Assembly: GCA_031261485.1 (NCBI GenBank) | Contig: JAISJO010000034.1 | Coordinates: 1-53,709 of the forward strand | Length of the DNA stretch: 53,709 nt | Direction of reading: 5' to 3' | Source of the DNA: Propionibacteriaceae bacterium | GTDB lineage: Bacteria; Actinomycetota; Actinomycetes; Propionibacteriales; Propionibacteriaceae | Part shown: positions 19,429 through 28,264 of the stretch, in pieces | Layout of the letters: every line of letters begins with the position of its first letter | Numbering within the stretch: the stretch's first letter is position 1 | Notes under the pieces: model-generated | The model's database searches: none | What the model saw: only the letters and a program-made list of their open reading frames with translations | What the model was told of the DNA's origin: nothing | Made by a program: the position numbers and the translations under genes

Positions 19429-22400
19429 CGTGGCGACCTCCTTCCATGGCTCAGGGGACATCCGACCCGCACCGCGCAATGTCGGCACCCATCGTTGACC
19501 AGGGCTGGGAACTCCCCTTCCTCGACAATCGCACAAGCCACCGCCAACTGATGATGAACCCTCGTCTCGTAATGAGACACTTGCCCAATCTTGCACCGCC
19601 AATCCTGGGACAACCCCTTCGACCATCCATCTTCGGGCGCGCTCTCCTCATCGGCACTGACACCGCCGTCCCCCTCTTCCACCGAATCATGGTCCCCCCC
19701 GCGCCTCATGCGCGCCAGGGGGCCTTGGTGCCTGACAGTGGGCAGACCGCTCGCCAGGGGCGAGTCCGGGGTGACGTACACCAAGTCCGCGCCCCATGAC
19801 TGGCCGGAACCCTCGCCAAACTCGATCAGTCCTTGCGCCACGGCCAACTGATAGATGCCCAATTGGACGTTGACTTCGGCCTTCGCCGCTGTGGGGACCA
19901 CCTTGCCCGTCTTGAAGTCGGCCACTCGAATATTGCCCTCATCGTCGCTCTCCAGCCAATCGATGCGGCCATGGAGCGCCACAGTGAAATGGACCTCACC
20001 TGACTGGTTCGCCACATCAACAAGGCCACTGAACCCCGCCTCGGAGGCCATATGATGCCATCCTTGCTTGTTCTCCCGATCTCGCCACCGAACAAACCTT
20101 TCCAGAGCCACCTCATACTTCTCGCGCAATGGCGCTGACAGCCACGGGGCATTCACCGCTATGGACGGCCATTCCTCCCCCAGACGAGAGACAAGGTCCG
20201 TCGCGCTCGCATCCCCATTCTCGGCAATCACACGGTGGAACAAAGACCCCGCCGATGTGTCGAAGGCTGCGGGACGCGCACCACCACCTCTGTTCTCCAA
20301 CCACCACTTGCGCGGGCAAGTCAACAAGGCCTCGACTGTGCTCGGGGAGAAGGAGAATCGCGCACCAGCCCTGGTCATCTGGTCCGGCCTGGGGACATCA
20401 TTGCCGCAGAAGGTTGCACTCTTCCCCGGGGAGGGAGCCTCTTCGCCCACTTCATCCGAGCGCGCCACACCCCACCAAGAGTCCGGATCAGCCTCCGAAT
20501 CGGTCCGCGCCAGCGCGACCAATCGTGTCCGCGCCGCCGCTTGCAGGCCAGGAGAGGCCCCTGCCCCACCCTTCCTGCGCAGTTCGGCAATCAGCGCAGT
20601 CGGTGTTTTCGGCGCTGGCACCACAGATCGCCCACCGTCCATAGGGTCCGCACTCTCCCGAAGCCCTTGTACACGCTCGGCTCGGATGGCACCCACCCAC
20701 GCAGATGGGCGGTCCTCACCCGAAGCCACGGATGTCACCACCAATTCCTGGGTGGCGCACGAGCATGCGACCCAGGCGAGTCTCATTTCGGCAGACTCCC
20801 ATCGACCCGACTCGTCGATACGGTCATCGAGTCCGGTCAGCGACACAACGGGAGCAGGCAGGCCACGCGCTGGCCACACTCCGGACTGCACACCGGCCAC
20901 CACGACCAGCGGCCATGATTCGCCCTTGGCACGGTGAACTGTCGTGACGCGCACACCGCGGGAGACCAAGAGAGAGGGCCGAGGCAGGTCTTGGGGAATC
21001 TCAGCCGAAGCCACGACGGCCCACAGTCCGTGAAGTCCTGCCTCGGCACTAGCTCCTGTGAAAGCGGAAGCCTGGCGGAACATCTCTCCCACCGCGTCAA
21101 GGTCTCGGTTGGCCATTCGAGCTTGTGGCCCGACACCTTCTGCCTGCACCCGCAGGCCCTGATCCCAGCCCGAGCCAACCCACAGCGACCACAGGACTTG
21201 GTGAATGTCTCCACTCCCACGGGCCCTTTCCACACGCTGGGCAAGCGGCAAGGTCTCCTGTGCTCCAGCCAGGAATCCAACCGCCAAGTGGTCCGGAACC
21301 TCGCCCGACACTACATGACTGAAGTGTCGCTCCACCGCCGACACCGAGGCGATGTCCATGCCCCCCAAAGGAGACACTGCCAATGCGCGCAAGGCCGAAC
21401 CCACAGGTTGCTCACCTGTGACGGCCCACCGCGCAGCGCACAACAGCACCTGCACGACACCCGACTGATTGGCCCGCACCTCATCCCCAGACACGGCCAC
21501 GGGAACCCCCGATATCTCCAGTCCTTGTGCGAAAGAGGCCACTTGTGACTTCTTTCTCACCAAGACGGCCATGTCTTCCCACGCCCTCCCAGCAGAATAG
21601 AACTCCCGCACAGTGTCAGCGATGAGACGAATCTCTTCCTCTGAGTCACCAGCCTCATACACACGCACACGACCCCGCGTGTTGCGAGGCAAGTCTCGAT
21701 ACGCAGTGGCCAAGGACTTCAGCCCGGCAGGCACCGGGATCCGACGCCGCACATCCGCACATGCCGAAGCGATGGCACCAGGCAGGCGGGATGGCAGCAC
21801 CACCATGTCCATCCCCTGGCCTTCGTCGCCCCAGTGACCCACGACCTCGAGCAATCCTCTCCATTTGGCCCCGCGAAACTCGTCGATTTGGGCGTCCAGG
21901 TCAGCCGCGAGAATGACAGGAGTCGTGGGGTTCACCAGCGCCTTCACGAGACGCAGGTGTGTCTCGTCTAGGTCCTCCGCATCATCGACAAGAACCAGCG
22001 ACCCGTCAGGTCGGAAACGCGCAATGATATCTTCCTGCGACAGTAGCTCGCACGCCCGCGACACGAGTCCCACATAGTCGCACTCGCCACTCAGCGCCAA
22101 GGTGGCCAGATACTGCTCATAGAATTGCCCCAGCCCCACCCAATCCTCTCGCCCGGCCGCCCGCCCCCGACTCATGACTTCGCCTGGGGTGAGGCCCAGA
22201 CGCGACAGAAGCGAGACTTGTTCTCTGACTTGAGTGGCGAACCGATCCGTGAAACGGGCCTGTCCCAACTCCTGCGGCCATGAAACCGAGTCGCCTCGGA
22301 GGAGTTCCCGCACGTGCGCGTCTTGTCGGGCGGCAGGCAAGAGCATGGGTGGCCTCTCCTCCAATGCCGTCGTCACACTGTGAGCCAGCCCGTAGATGGT

Positions 22401-22679
22401 CACGACTGAGACTTTCGGGGCCAAATCGGGACAGAGGTCGGCCACCATCGCCCGCACACGCCCGGCGTGGCTTCGTGACGACGCGAGGAAGACGACGTGG
22501 GGCACACGCCCCTCCTGAAGACAATGCCTCGCCGTATGGACCAAAGTCGTCGTCTTGCCCGACCTCGGCGCACCAAGCACGGCGAGCACCCCCAAGTCAT
22601 GGGCGACCACTCTGGCCTGCTCAAGGGTGAGCTCCACATCTGGCGCGACTGGCGCGACCCACGTGTACGAAACCGTCAT
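19425..22679 (-). CDS. adnA: AdnA-type helicase-nuclease subunit with degenerate motor
   Basis: Partner of AdnB; its nuclease cuts the displaced strand. 1084 residues from the ATG at 22679 (MTVSYTWVAP), which avoids a cysteine-rich extension. Walker A GAPRSGKTT is intact, but Walker B reads VLVDDAEDLD rather than DEYQD, and motif VI reads WVACSCATQEL without the usual TRA arginine, so the motor is probably weak or vestigial, in line with AdnB being the translocating motor. The nuclease domain has GSLFHRVIAENG, GRIDWLE and VADFKTGK (about residue 925). An iron-sulphur set is visible: LLTCPRKWW (about 787) plus C-x2-C-x5-C near the C-terminus (CRHCAVRVGC). Confidence 0.9.
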   Translation of the reverse strand: MTVSYTWVAPVAPDVELTLEQARVVAHDLGVLAVLGAPRSGKTTTLVHTARHCLQEGRVPHVVFLASSRSHAGRVRAMVADLCPDLAPKVSVVTIYGLAHSVTTALEERPPMLLPAARQDAHVRELLRGDSVSWPQELGQARFTDRFATQVREQVSLLSRLGLTPGEVMSRGRAAGREDWVGLGQFYEQYLATLALSGECDYVGLVSRACELLSQEDIIARFRPDGSLVLVDDAEDLDETHLRLVKALVNPTTPVILAADLDAQIDEFRGAKWRGLLEVVGHWGDEGQGMDMVVLPSRLPGAIASACADVRRRIPVPAGLKSLATAYRDLPRNTRGRVRVYEAGDSEEEIRLIADTVREFYSAGRAWEDMAVLVRKKSQVASFAQGLEISGVPVAVSGDEVRANQSGVVQVLLCAARWAVTGEQPVGSALRALAVSPLGGMDIASVSAVERHFSHVVSGEVPDHLAVGFLAGAQETLPLAQRVERARGSGDIHQVLWSLWVGSGWDQGLRVQAEGVGPQARMANRDLDAVGEMFRQASAFTGASAEAGLHGLWAVVASAEIPQDLPRPSLLVSRGVRVTTVHRAKGESWPLVVVAGVQSGVWPARGLPAPVVSLTGLDDRIDESGRWESAEMRLAWVACSCATQELVVTSVASGEDRPSAWVGAIRAERVQGLRESADPMDGGRSVVPAPKTPTALIAELRRKGGAGASPGLQAAARTRLVALARTDSEADPDSWWGVARSDEVGEEAPSPGKSATFCGNDVPRPDQMTRAGARFSFSPSTVEALLTCPRKWWLENRGGGARPAAFDTSAGSLFHRVIAENGDASATDLVSRLGEEWPSIAVNAPWLSAPLREKYEVALERFVRWRDRENKQGWHHMASEAGFSGLVDVANQSGEVHFTVALHGRIDWLESDDEGNIRVADFKTGKVVPTAAKAEVNVQLGIYQLAVAQGLIEFGEGSGQSWGADLVYVTPDSPLASGLPTVRHQGPLARMRRGGDHDSVEEGDGGVSADEESAPEDGWSKGLSQDWRCKIGQVSHYETRVHHQLAVACAIVEEGEFPALVNDGCRHCAVRVGCPLSHGRRSPR

Positions 22680-22872
22680 GTGTCCATTGAAACAGAGACC
22701 CCGGACAAAATGGGAAACAGACGCACAATCCAGGCTCGCCGAGTCCGACACGACTCACATTGTGCTCCCGACTTCGGCGATCAACCCTGACTCTTCCCTG
22801 ACTAGGGGCCCGCCGCTATGCCGCTCCGCGCGTGAACCGGTACCCTATATTCAGACCTATCTCGGAGGATTC
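22680..22872. promoter_or_regulatory. Divergent adnA / telA-operon promoter region
   Basis: This 193-bp region is the only sizeable gap before the 17.7-kb plus-strand gene block and must hold its main promoter. TATATT at 22846-22851 is a plausible -10 on the plus strand; I see no convincing -35. The telA ribosome site CGGAGGA is at 22863-22869. No LexA box is seen, so adnAB does not appear SOS-controlled here. Confidence 0.4.
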
Positions 22873-24108
22873 ATGTCTGACTTATCTGCTGCCCAAGCTG
22901 CCCCCCTCGCCCCGCCAACAATGTCTGGTTCGGTCCTGACTCTTGAAGCCCCTGCTGCAATGCAAGTGGTCGCCGAAACCCAGGCCCCAGAAATGGCTCC
23001 CCAAGTCGAAGCGGCCCAAGTGCCCGTCCTCGACGAGAAGGTCGCCGCCTTCATGACCCAAATCGACGCCGCCGAAACGAAGAGCCCTGAGTTCACCGCG
23101 CAGGCCGATGCTGTTCGCGCCATGGGGGACACAGACATTCGCAAAGCAGCCGAGACCTCGAATCGCCTGCTGACCACACCTGTCAAGGCAATGAATGAAG
23201 GCCCCCTGGCCAAGAGTTCCAATGTCGGTCAGACGCTGATGGACTTGCGCCGCACAGTCGAGAGCCTCGATCCGCACAAGGATGAAGGCTTCGTGAAGAA
23301 GCTCTTTGGCATTATCCCCATGGGCAAGTCCGTCCAGGATTACTTCCGCAAGTACCAGTCCAGCCAGGACCACCTCAACGCCATCCTGCATGCCTTGCGT
23401 TCTGGCCAAGATGAACTGACGAGGGACAATGTCAGTCTCAACATGGAGAAGCAGAACTTGTGGCAGACCATGGGACGCCTCAACCAGTACGTGTACATCG
23501 CCGAGCACCTCGACTCCCAGTTGACCGCCCGTATCGCTGGACTCACGATGACCGATCCGGAGCGCGCCAAGGCTCTGAGTGAGGATGTCTTGTTCTATGT
23601 GCGTCAAAAGCACCAAGACCTGCTGACTCAGTTGGCCGTGTCCATCCAGAATTACCTCAGCATCGACATCATCATCAGGAACAACATCGAGTTGATCAAG
23701 GGTGTTGATCGCGCGTCCACGACCACCGTGGCCGCTCTGCGCACTGCCGTCATTGTCGCTCAGGCACTCAGCAACCAAAAACTCGTCCTCGACCAGATCA
23801 CTGCGCTCAACCAGACCACCTCTGGACTTATCCAAAAGACCTCGGAAATGCTCAAGGAAAACTCGGCCCAAATCCAGCAGGAGGCGGCCAGTTCCACCAT
23901 CGGCATCCAGCAACTCCAAGCGGCCTTTGCGAATATCTACGAAACCATGGACTCCATTGATGCCTTCAAGGCCCAGGCACTGACCAACATGGCACAGACC
24001 ATCACAGTCCTTGAACACGAAGTGGCCAAGTCGAGGTCCTATCTCGACCGGGTGCACTCCACACCGCCGCCCGAGGTCCCCGTGCCCCAACTCGACATGC
24101 AGGCCTGA
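22873..24108 (+). CDS. telA: TelA/KlaA-family toxic anion resistance protein
   Basis: A 411-residue cytosolic, almost wholly helical protein of the TelA family, linked to tellurite and cell-envelope stress; the biochemical role is unknown. Features: a Pro/Ala-rich N-terminus, then the family core with SSNVGQTLMDLRRTVESLDP, the FGIIPMGKSVQDYFRKYQ stretch, ALRSGQDELTRDN, NLWQTMGRLNQYVYIAEHLD and the long helical SIQNYLSIDIIIRNN region. The ATG at 22873 is chosen over earlier open codons because CGGAGGA precedes it by 3 nt and MSDLSAAQ fits the family. First gene of the long co-directional block; the next start is only 7 nt after its stop. Confidence 0.93.
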   Translation: MSDLSAAQAAPLAPPTMSGSVLTLEAPAAMQVVAETQAPEMAPQVEAAQVPVLDEKVAAFMTQIDAAETKSPEFTAQADAVRAMGDTDIRKAAETSNRLLTTPVKAMNEGPLAKSSNVGQTLMDLRRTVESLDPHKDEGFVKKLFGIIPMGKSVQDYFRKYQSSQDHLNAILHALRSGQDELTRDNVSLNMEKQNLWQTMGRLNQYVYIAEHLDSQLTARIAGLTMTDPERAKALSEDVLFYVRQKHQDLLTQLAVSIQNYLSIDIIIRNNIELIKGVDRASTTTVAALRTAVIVAQALSNQKLVLDQITALNQTTSGLIQKTSEMLKENSAQIQQEAASSTIGIQQLQAAFANIYETMDSIDAFKAQALTNMAQTITVLEHEVAKSRSYLDRVHSTPPPEVPVPQLDMQA

Positions 24109-24115
24109 GGTCGTT

Positions 24116-24646
24116 GTGGGCATTTTCGATTGGTTCAAGGAGGACGATCCTCAAGCGGCTCCCTTGACTCCTGCCGCGCCCACGCCAGTGGATATATCCG
24201 CTTCGCTGGACTCGCTGGAAGCCAAGATGCGCGCGTCGGACCTGTCGACGGCAGTCGTGTACCGCGTCGAGCGCATCGCCACAAGGCTGCGCGAAACCCT
24301 GCCCCGCATGAGCAACTCAGGGTTGACCTCCGTGGACCAGTATTCCCTCATCGCCACAGCCACGAGTTACCTGCCGCAAACCATCGGCGGGTACGTGAGA
24401 TTGCCGCGCGACTGGGCGGATTCTCGCCCCGTGGACGCCGGACGCTCGTCGCTGCTCGTCCTCATTGACCAACTGGACCTCCTCGCGGCCACAGTGGACA
24501 AGATCTACGACGCCGTCATCGCCCGCGACGCCCAGGCTCTCATCGTCCAAGGCAAGTTCCTGGCTGAGAAGTTCGCCGATGCAACACCTGCGTCCAAGCC
24601 TCTGGCTCCAGTCACCACACCCGCTACTACCTTGGACTTGGGATAG
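24116..24646 (+). CDS. Small helical protein, TelA partner (XpaC-like)
   Basis: A 176-residue protein starting at a GTG (GIFDWFKEDD) just after the telA stop, with TGAGG upstream. A Pro/Ala-rich linker at residues 12-30 is followed by an all-helical domain whose DQYSLIATATSYLPQTIGGYV core resembles the C-terminal part of XpaC proteins, which are commonly encoded next to TelA in Firmicutes. No catalytic motif is visible. I infer a structural partner of TelA; the XpaC relation is by eye and uncertain. Two nt separate it from the AAA ATPase gene. Confidence 0.65.
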   Translation: MGIFDWFKEDDPQAAPLTPAAPTPVDISASLDSLEAKMRASDLSTAVVYRVERIATRLRETLPRMSNSGLTSVDQYSLIATATSYLPQTIGGYVRLPRDWADSRPVDAGRSSLLVLIDQLDLLAATVDKIYDAVIARDAQALIVQGKFLAEKFADATPASKPLAPVTTPATTLDLG

Positions 24647-24648
24647 AC

Positions 24649-25962
24649 ATGGCAGACAAAGACACCGAACAACTCATGAGTGAATTCGCCGAAAAGGGGC
24701 CGGGCATCCTCGACCAAGTGCTCGCCAAGTTGCGCCAGGTCTCCGGCGAACAAGGCGCCGCCATTCGGGGGCTTGGCACGGCCAATCCCTTCGATTTGGA
24801 CCCTCTCAATCCTCACGCCCCTGGTGCTTTCGGCGATTTGACCACCGCCCAGACCGGCGCCGCGTCGGCCACTCCTTCGCCCGGTTCCCCATCATCAGCA
24901 AGCGAATCGACACAGACTGACCCTGCCCGCATCGCCACGGCGGGCGAGAAACCCGAAGAAACAAAGGAACCCGAGCCTGAGCCCAAGTCCTTGGACGAAT
25001 TGCTCGCTGAGTTGGACGGCCTCGTGGGCCTCACCTCAGTCAAGGAGGAGATCCACCGGCAGTCCCAAATCCTGCGTATCCAGGCCCTTCGTGACCAGGC
25101 TGGACTCAAGGACCCCACTGTCACCCGCCACTTGGTCTTCGTCGGCAACCCAGGTACAGGCAAAACCACCGTTGCACGTTTGGTCGGCGGCATTTACCGT
25201 GCCCTCGGTCTGTTGAGCAAAGGCCATCTCACCGAAGTGGATCGCTCTGAATTGGTCGCTGGCTATCTGGGACAGACAGCGATCAAGACCGCTGAACTCG
25301 TCGAACAGGCAGCGGGTGGAGTATTGTTCATTGATGAGGCATATGCGTTGGCAGGCGACCAATACGGCGAGGAAGCGATCAACACTCTGGTCAAAGAGAT
25401 GGAAGACCGTCGTGCTGACTTGGTGGTCATCGTGGCCGGGTACCCACTCCCCATGGCTCGGTTCATTGCGGAGAATCCCGGCCTGGAGTCACGTTTCCGC
25501 ACCACGATCATCTTCCCCGACTACACAGATGACGAATTGGTGGGCATCTTCACATCCATCGTGAACGGTGCGGACTATGACGCCCCCGAGGAGACGATAC
25601 GCGCGTTCCGCGCCCTGCTGGCCCTTCAGATACGCGACGAATCCTTCGGTAACGGTCGTTTCTCCCGCAATGTCTTCGAAGGCGCCATCGGTAAGTTGGC
25701 GTGGCGACTCAAGGACGTCGAAGAACCCACCGTGGAACAGTTGCGCACCCTTCTGCCTCAAGATGTGGCCCCTGTGCCGCAGGAGCGTCCGAATGTGGCG
25801 CTTCCGGGCGACATCCCCCAGGCCCTCGATGTTGAAGGCGAGCCTGAAGAGACACAGGACCAGGGCGATCCTGGCCGGTCCGCCACCACTTCTGCGGACC
25901 ACGCAGCAGAGCCGCCCGATTCCTCGGAGGACACCGACGTGTCTGACCAGGCGCAACAATGA
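24649..25962 (+). CDS. CbbX/SpoVK-type AAA+ ATPase
   Basis: A 437-residue AAA+ protein. Residues about 1-120 are a variable Pro/Ser/Thr/Glu-rich lead; the AAA core starts at LDELLAELDGLVGLTSVKEEI and carries Walker A VGNPGTGKTT (about 164-173), the pore-loop-like GYLGQTA, Walker B VLFIDEAYAL, sensor-1 VIVAGY and the arginine-finger region NPGLESRFRT. This is the CbxX/CfqX family, whose members remodel protein complexes (for example Rubisco activation by CbbX). No carboxysome or Rubisco genes are nearby, so its client is more likely a product of this operon. A 100-residue acidic Pro/Thr tail follows. Its stop overlaps the next start (ATGA). Confidence 0.92.
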   Translation: MADKDTEQLMSEFAEKGPGILDQVLAKLRQVSGEQGAAIRGLGTANPFDLDPLNPHAPGAFGDLTTAQTGAASATPSPGSPSSASESTQTDPARIATAGEKPEETKEPEPEPKSLDELLAELDGLVGLTSVKEEIHRQSQILRIQALRDQAGLKDPTVTRHLVFVGNPGTGKTTVARLVGGIYRALGLLSKGHLTEVDRSELVAGYLGQTAIKTAELVEQAAGGVLFIDEAYALAGDQYGEEAINTLVKEMEDRRADLVVIVAGYPLPMARFIAENPGLESRFRTTIIFPDYTDDELVGIFTSIVNGADYDAPEETIRAFRALLALQIRDESFGNGRFSRNVFEGAIGKLAWRLKDVEEPTVEQLRTLLPQDVAPVPQERPNVALPGDIPQALDVEGEPEETQDQGDPGRSATTSADHAAEPPDSSEDTDVSDQAQQ

Positions 25963-27170
25963 GCGCCACCGCGACCGCGCCCAAGCCGAAGACACCATCG
26001 GCAAAGAGCGCCTCGGTCTCCACAACGCCCGGCACACCCAAGGCGTCCAGCGTGCCGGGGGCCAAGGCTTCAGGGCCTCAATTCTTCCGTCTCGTCCGAC
26101 TGTGGTTGCTCATCGTGACCCTCGTCTGTACGGCTTTTGGCGTGGTCTGCGTGGTCGTTTCCGAATCGGCTCAGGAGTCTTCGGCGCAAGCCGCCGCGTA
26201 CTCCCAAGACCTCGAAGACCTGCATTCCACCCTGGCACAAGCCCACGCTGACGCGCTCCTGCACTTCGCTGGCGCTGGCACGATGGACTCCTACGCGGAC
26301 GCCACCAGCCAGGCGGACTCCCTGCTCGCTGGACTCGCTCACGACTCCCCCTCGGATGCACAAGATCTCGTCAGCCTCTTCACCGCTGTACGTCAGTGGT
26401 CGACCCAAGTCGGCGTCGACGCACAATCGAGAACACCAAACTCGGGCCAAGCCTCCCAAACTGCCTACGAGACGGTCGACGAGACCCTGACCCGTCTCAT
26501 CGACGCCACTTCTCCTAACCGCGACTCAGGATTGACCATCCTCGTTCTCGGCCTCGTTGGACTGGGCGTGGGAGCCCTCTGCCTGCTCGCCGGACTGATC
26601 CTCACCGCGCTGCGCTCCCATCGCGTCATCAATGTCGGTTTGGCTCTGGCCCTCTTGGCCACTATCGGTTCCATCGTGACTGTCGGACTGTATTCCGCCA
26701 ACACCACGGCTATTTCTTCCTCCGATGAGACAGCTTCCCGTGTGGTCCAAGCAAGCTACCACGCTTGGACGGCATTACAACAAGACTGTCTTTCCATCAT
26801 CGACCCGACCAACGCTGCATCCCATCTCGAACTGGCGGCAAAGGAAGTCTCCACCGCCCTGGGGATCGTTCCCGACCGAGACGCCGCAGTTTACGAAGTT
26901 GCGAGCCAACTGTCCGGCTTGGACGCTTACAACGAATCCATTGCGAGTGCGTCTGCGGGCGATGACCGCCGAGTTGCTGTTTCCGACAAGGCCGTGTTTT
27001 GGACTGATTTTCAGGCCATTGTCGACACAACCGTGGACGGTATTCGTCCAGACCCCAAGTCTCTTGTAGTGAACTCCGTCCCGTACATCGTCGCGCTCGT
27101 CGCGTGCGGACTGACGGGAGTCGCATGCGTGCTCTATGGGGTGCACGTGCGAGCGAAGGAGTACTTGTGA
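25959..27170 (+). CDS. Four-helix membrane sensor protein resembling GlnX
   Basis: A 403-residue membrane protein: a 40-residue Lys/Ser/Pro cytosolic tail, TM1 (about 47-68), a 120-residue helical external loop (71-190), TM2 (191-217), TM3 (223-245), a second external helical loop (246-372) and TM4 (374-394) with a basic end. This two-loop, four-helix plan matches GlnX, the membrane protein encoded with GlnH and PknG in corynebacteria and mycobacteria, where it relays external amino-acid status to PknG. PknG is indeed two genes downstream, but no GlnH-type solute-binding protein is present. Family assignment is from topology and context only. Confidence 0.65.
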   Translation: MSATATAPKPKTPSAKSASVSTTPGTPKASSVPGAKASGPQFFRLVRLWLLIVTLVCTAFGVVCVVVSESAQESSAQAAAYSQDLEDLHSTLAQAHADALLHFAGAGTMDSYADATSQADSLLAGLAHDSPSDAQDLVSLFTAVRQWSTQVGVDAQSRTPNSGQASQTAYETVDETLTRLIDATSPNRDSGLTILVLGLVGLGVGALCLLAGLILTALRSHRVINVGLALALLATIGSIVTVGLYSANTTAISSSDETASRVVQASYHAWTALQQDCLSIIDPTNAASHLELAAKEVSTALGIVPDRDAAVYEVASQLSGLDAYNESIASASAGDDRRVAVSDKAVFWTDFQAIVDTTVDGIRPDPKSLVVNSVPYIVALVACGLTGVACVLYGVHVRAKEYL

Positions 27171-28264
27171 CCACTCCTTGGCCTCCCGGTTCGGCGCAAG
27201 TTCCCCCCACCGCGCAGCAGATGCTCTCCTATCTCGACGCCCTGGGTGATTGGGTGACGGCCAAGCGAGCAGACCTCGACCGCGTCGACGCGCGCGTGGG
27301 CATGAATGGCACCCAAGAGGGAATCGCCGACATGACCACCATCATGACGGTGTGGCAGGCTGTCGACACCCGCTACAAAGACTTAGTGCGGGTCTGGGAC
27401 TCTGGGCGTGTTGTGGACGCTGACTTGAAGAAACTCGCCACCATGATCTGGTCCAACCTCAATGACATGCTCACCCCCGGGACGTCCTTGGGCACCGGTG
27501 GCGGATTGGCCGTGTCGCTACCCGAAGCCTGCCGGATGCTGGAAGCCCTCATCATCCAACTCAACGCCCGTTTCCAGTTGGCGCAAGTGCCCACTGAGCT
27601 ATCCACTCGCGTTCAGGCGTTGCGGGCGCAGATGGTGCGCATACGCGACCAGGCGAACCTCGACCCAGCCCCCGTGCAATCGCTGACCGAACCCGCTGTC
27701 GCCGACCTCGCCTCGGATATCGGCGACCTCATTGCCAAGTCCGACCAGGGGGCGGACATCGGTGGAATCCTGGGGCCTTTGGAGATCCGCGCCGCCCGTC
27801 TGGAGCGAGACCTCATTGTCTCTCACGCCCAGAGGGCGCAACTGTCCACACAAATCACCCAAGTCAATGCCCAACGCAGCGCCCTCATCGACAAGGAGAA
27901 ACAAGTCTCTGCCCTCGTCGCCACGACACAGGCCAGCGTCGCTCCGGCCCCCAAGTATGCGGTTCCCCACGTTGACGCCCTCGGCGACGTGCCGAGAACT
28001 GGTCCAGAACTGACCGCCTACATGGCGCGCCTCAACCAGGTCAATGCCGCCTTGGACCAGGTCCGTCGTGCCAATGAAACGGCTCTGAAGACCAGAGACG
28101 ACCTCGTCGCTCGGGCGAAGAAGGCCCGCGAGACCCTCCCGCAAACCCCCTTGACCGCGTCATTGGCAACACAAATCGCCGATCTCTTCACCCGCTCCCC
28201 TCTTCCGGTGGACGTGCTGACTGCTCTGGTTGACGCCTACGAGGCCTCGGGGAGGCACGCATGA
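27167..28264 (+). CDS. Coiled-coil protein of the PknG operon
   Basis: A 365-residue protein with no signal peptide or membrane segment. It starts at a GTG overlapping the previous stop (GTGA), supported by AAGGAG five nt upstream. It is almost entirely helical, with heptad-like stretches at about residues 130-200, 220-260 and 285-325 (for example LERDLIVSHAQRAQLSTQI). I do not recognise a family. It takes the place of glnH between the GlnX-like gene and pknG, so it may be a cytosolic scaffold between membrane sensor and kinase; that is inference. Confidence 0.6.
   Translation: MTTPWPPGSAQVPPTAQQMLSYLDALGDWVTAKRADLDRVDARVGMNGTQEGIADMTTIMTVWQAVDTRYKDLVRVWDSGRVVDADLKKLATMIWSNLNDMLTPGTSLGTGGGLAVSLPEACRMLEALIIQLNARFQLAQVPTELSTRVQALRAQMVRIRDQANLDPAPVQSLTEPAVADLASDIGDLIAKSDQGADIGGILGPLEIRAARLERDLIVSHAQRAQLSTQITQVNAQRSALIDKEKQVSALVATTQASVAPAPKYAVPHVDALGDVPRTGPELTAYMARLNQVNAALDQVRRANETALKTRDDLVARAKKARETLPQTPLTASLATQIADLFTRSPLPVDVLTALVDAYEASGRHA

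Noticed and set aside
22882..24138. 418-codon minus-strand frame opposite telA
   Set aside because: His/Gly/Leu-rich antisense of a conserved TelA gene; no ribosome site or recognisable motif.
24649..25962. Rubisco activase role for the CbbX-type ATPase
   Set aside because: No Rubisco or carboxysome genes are present; the gene is embedded in a signalling operon.
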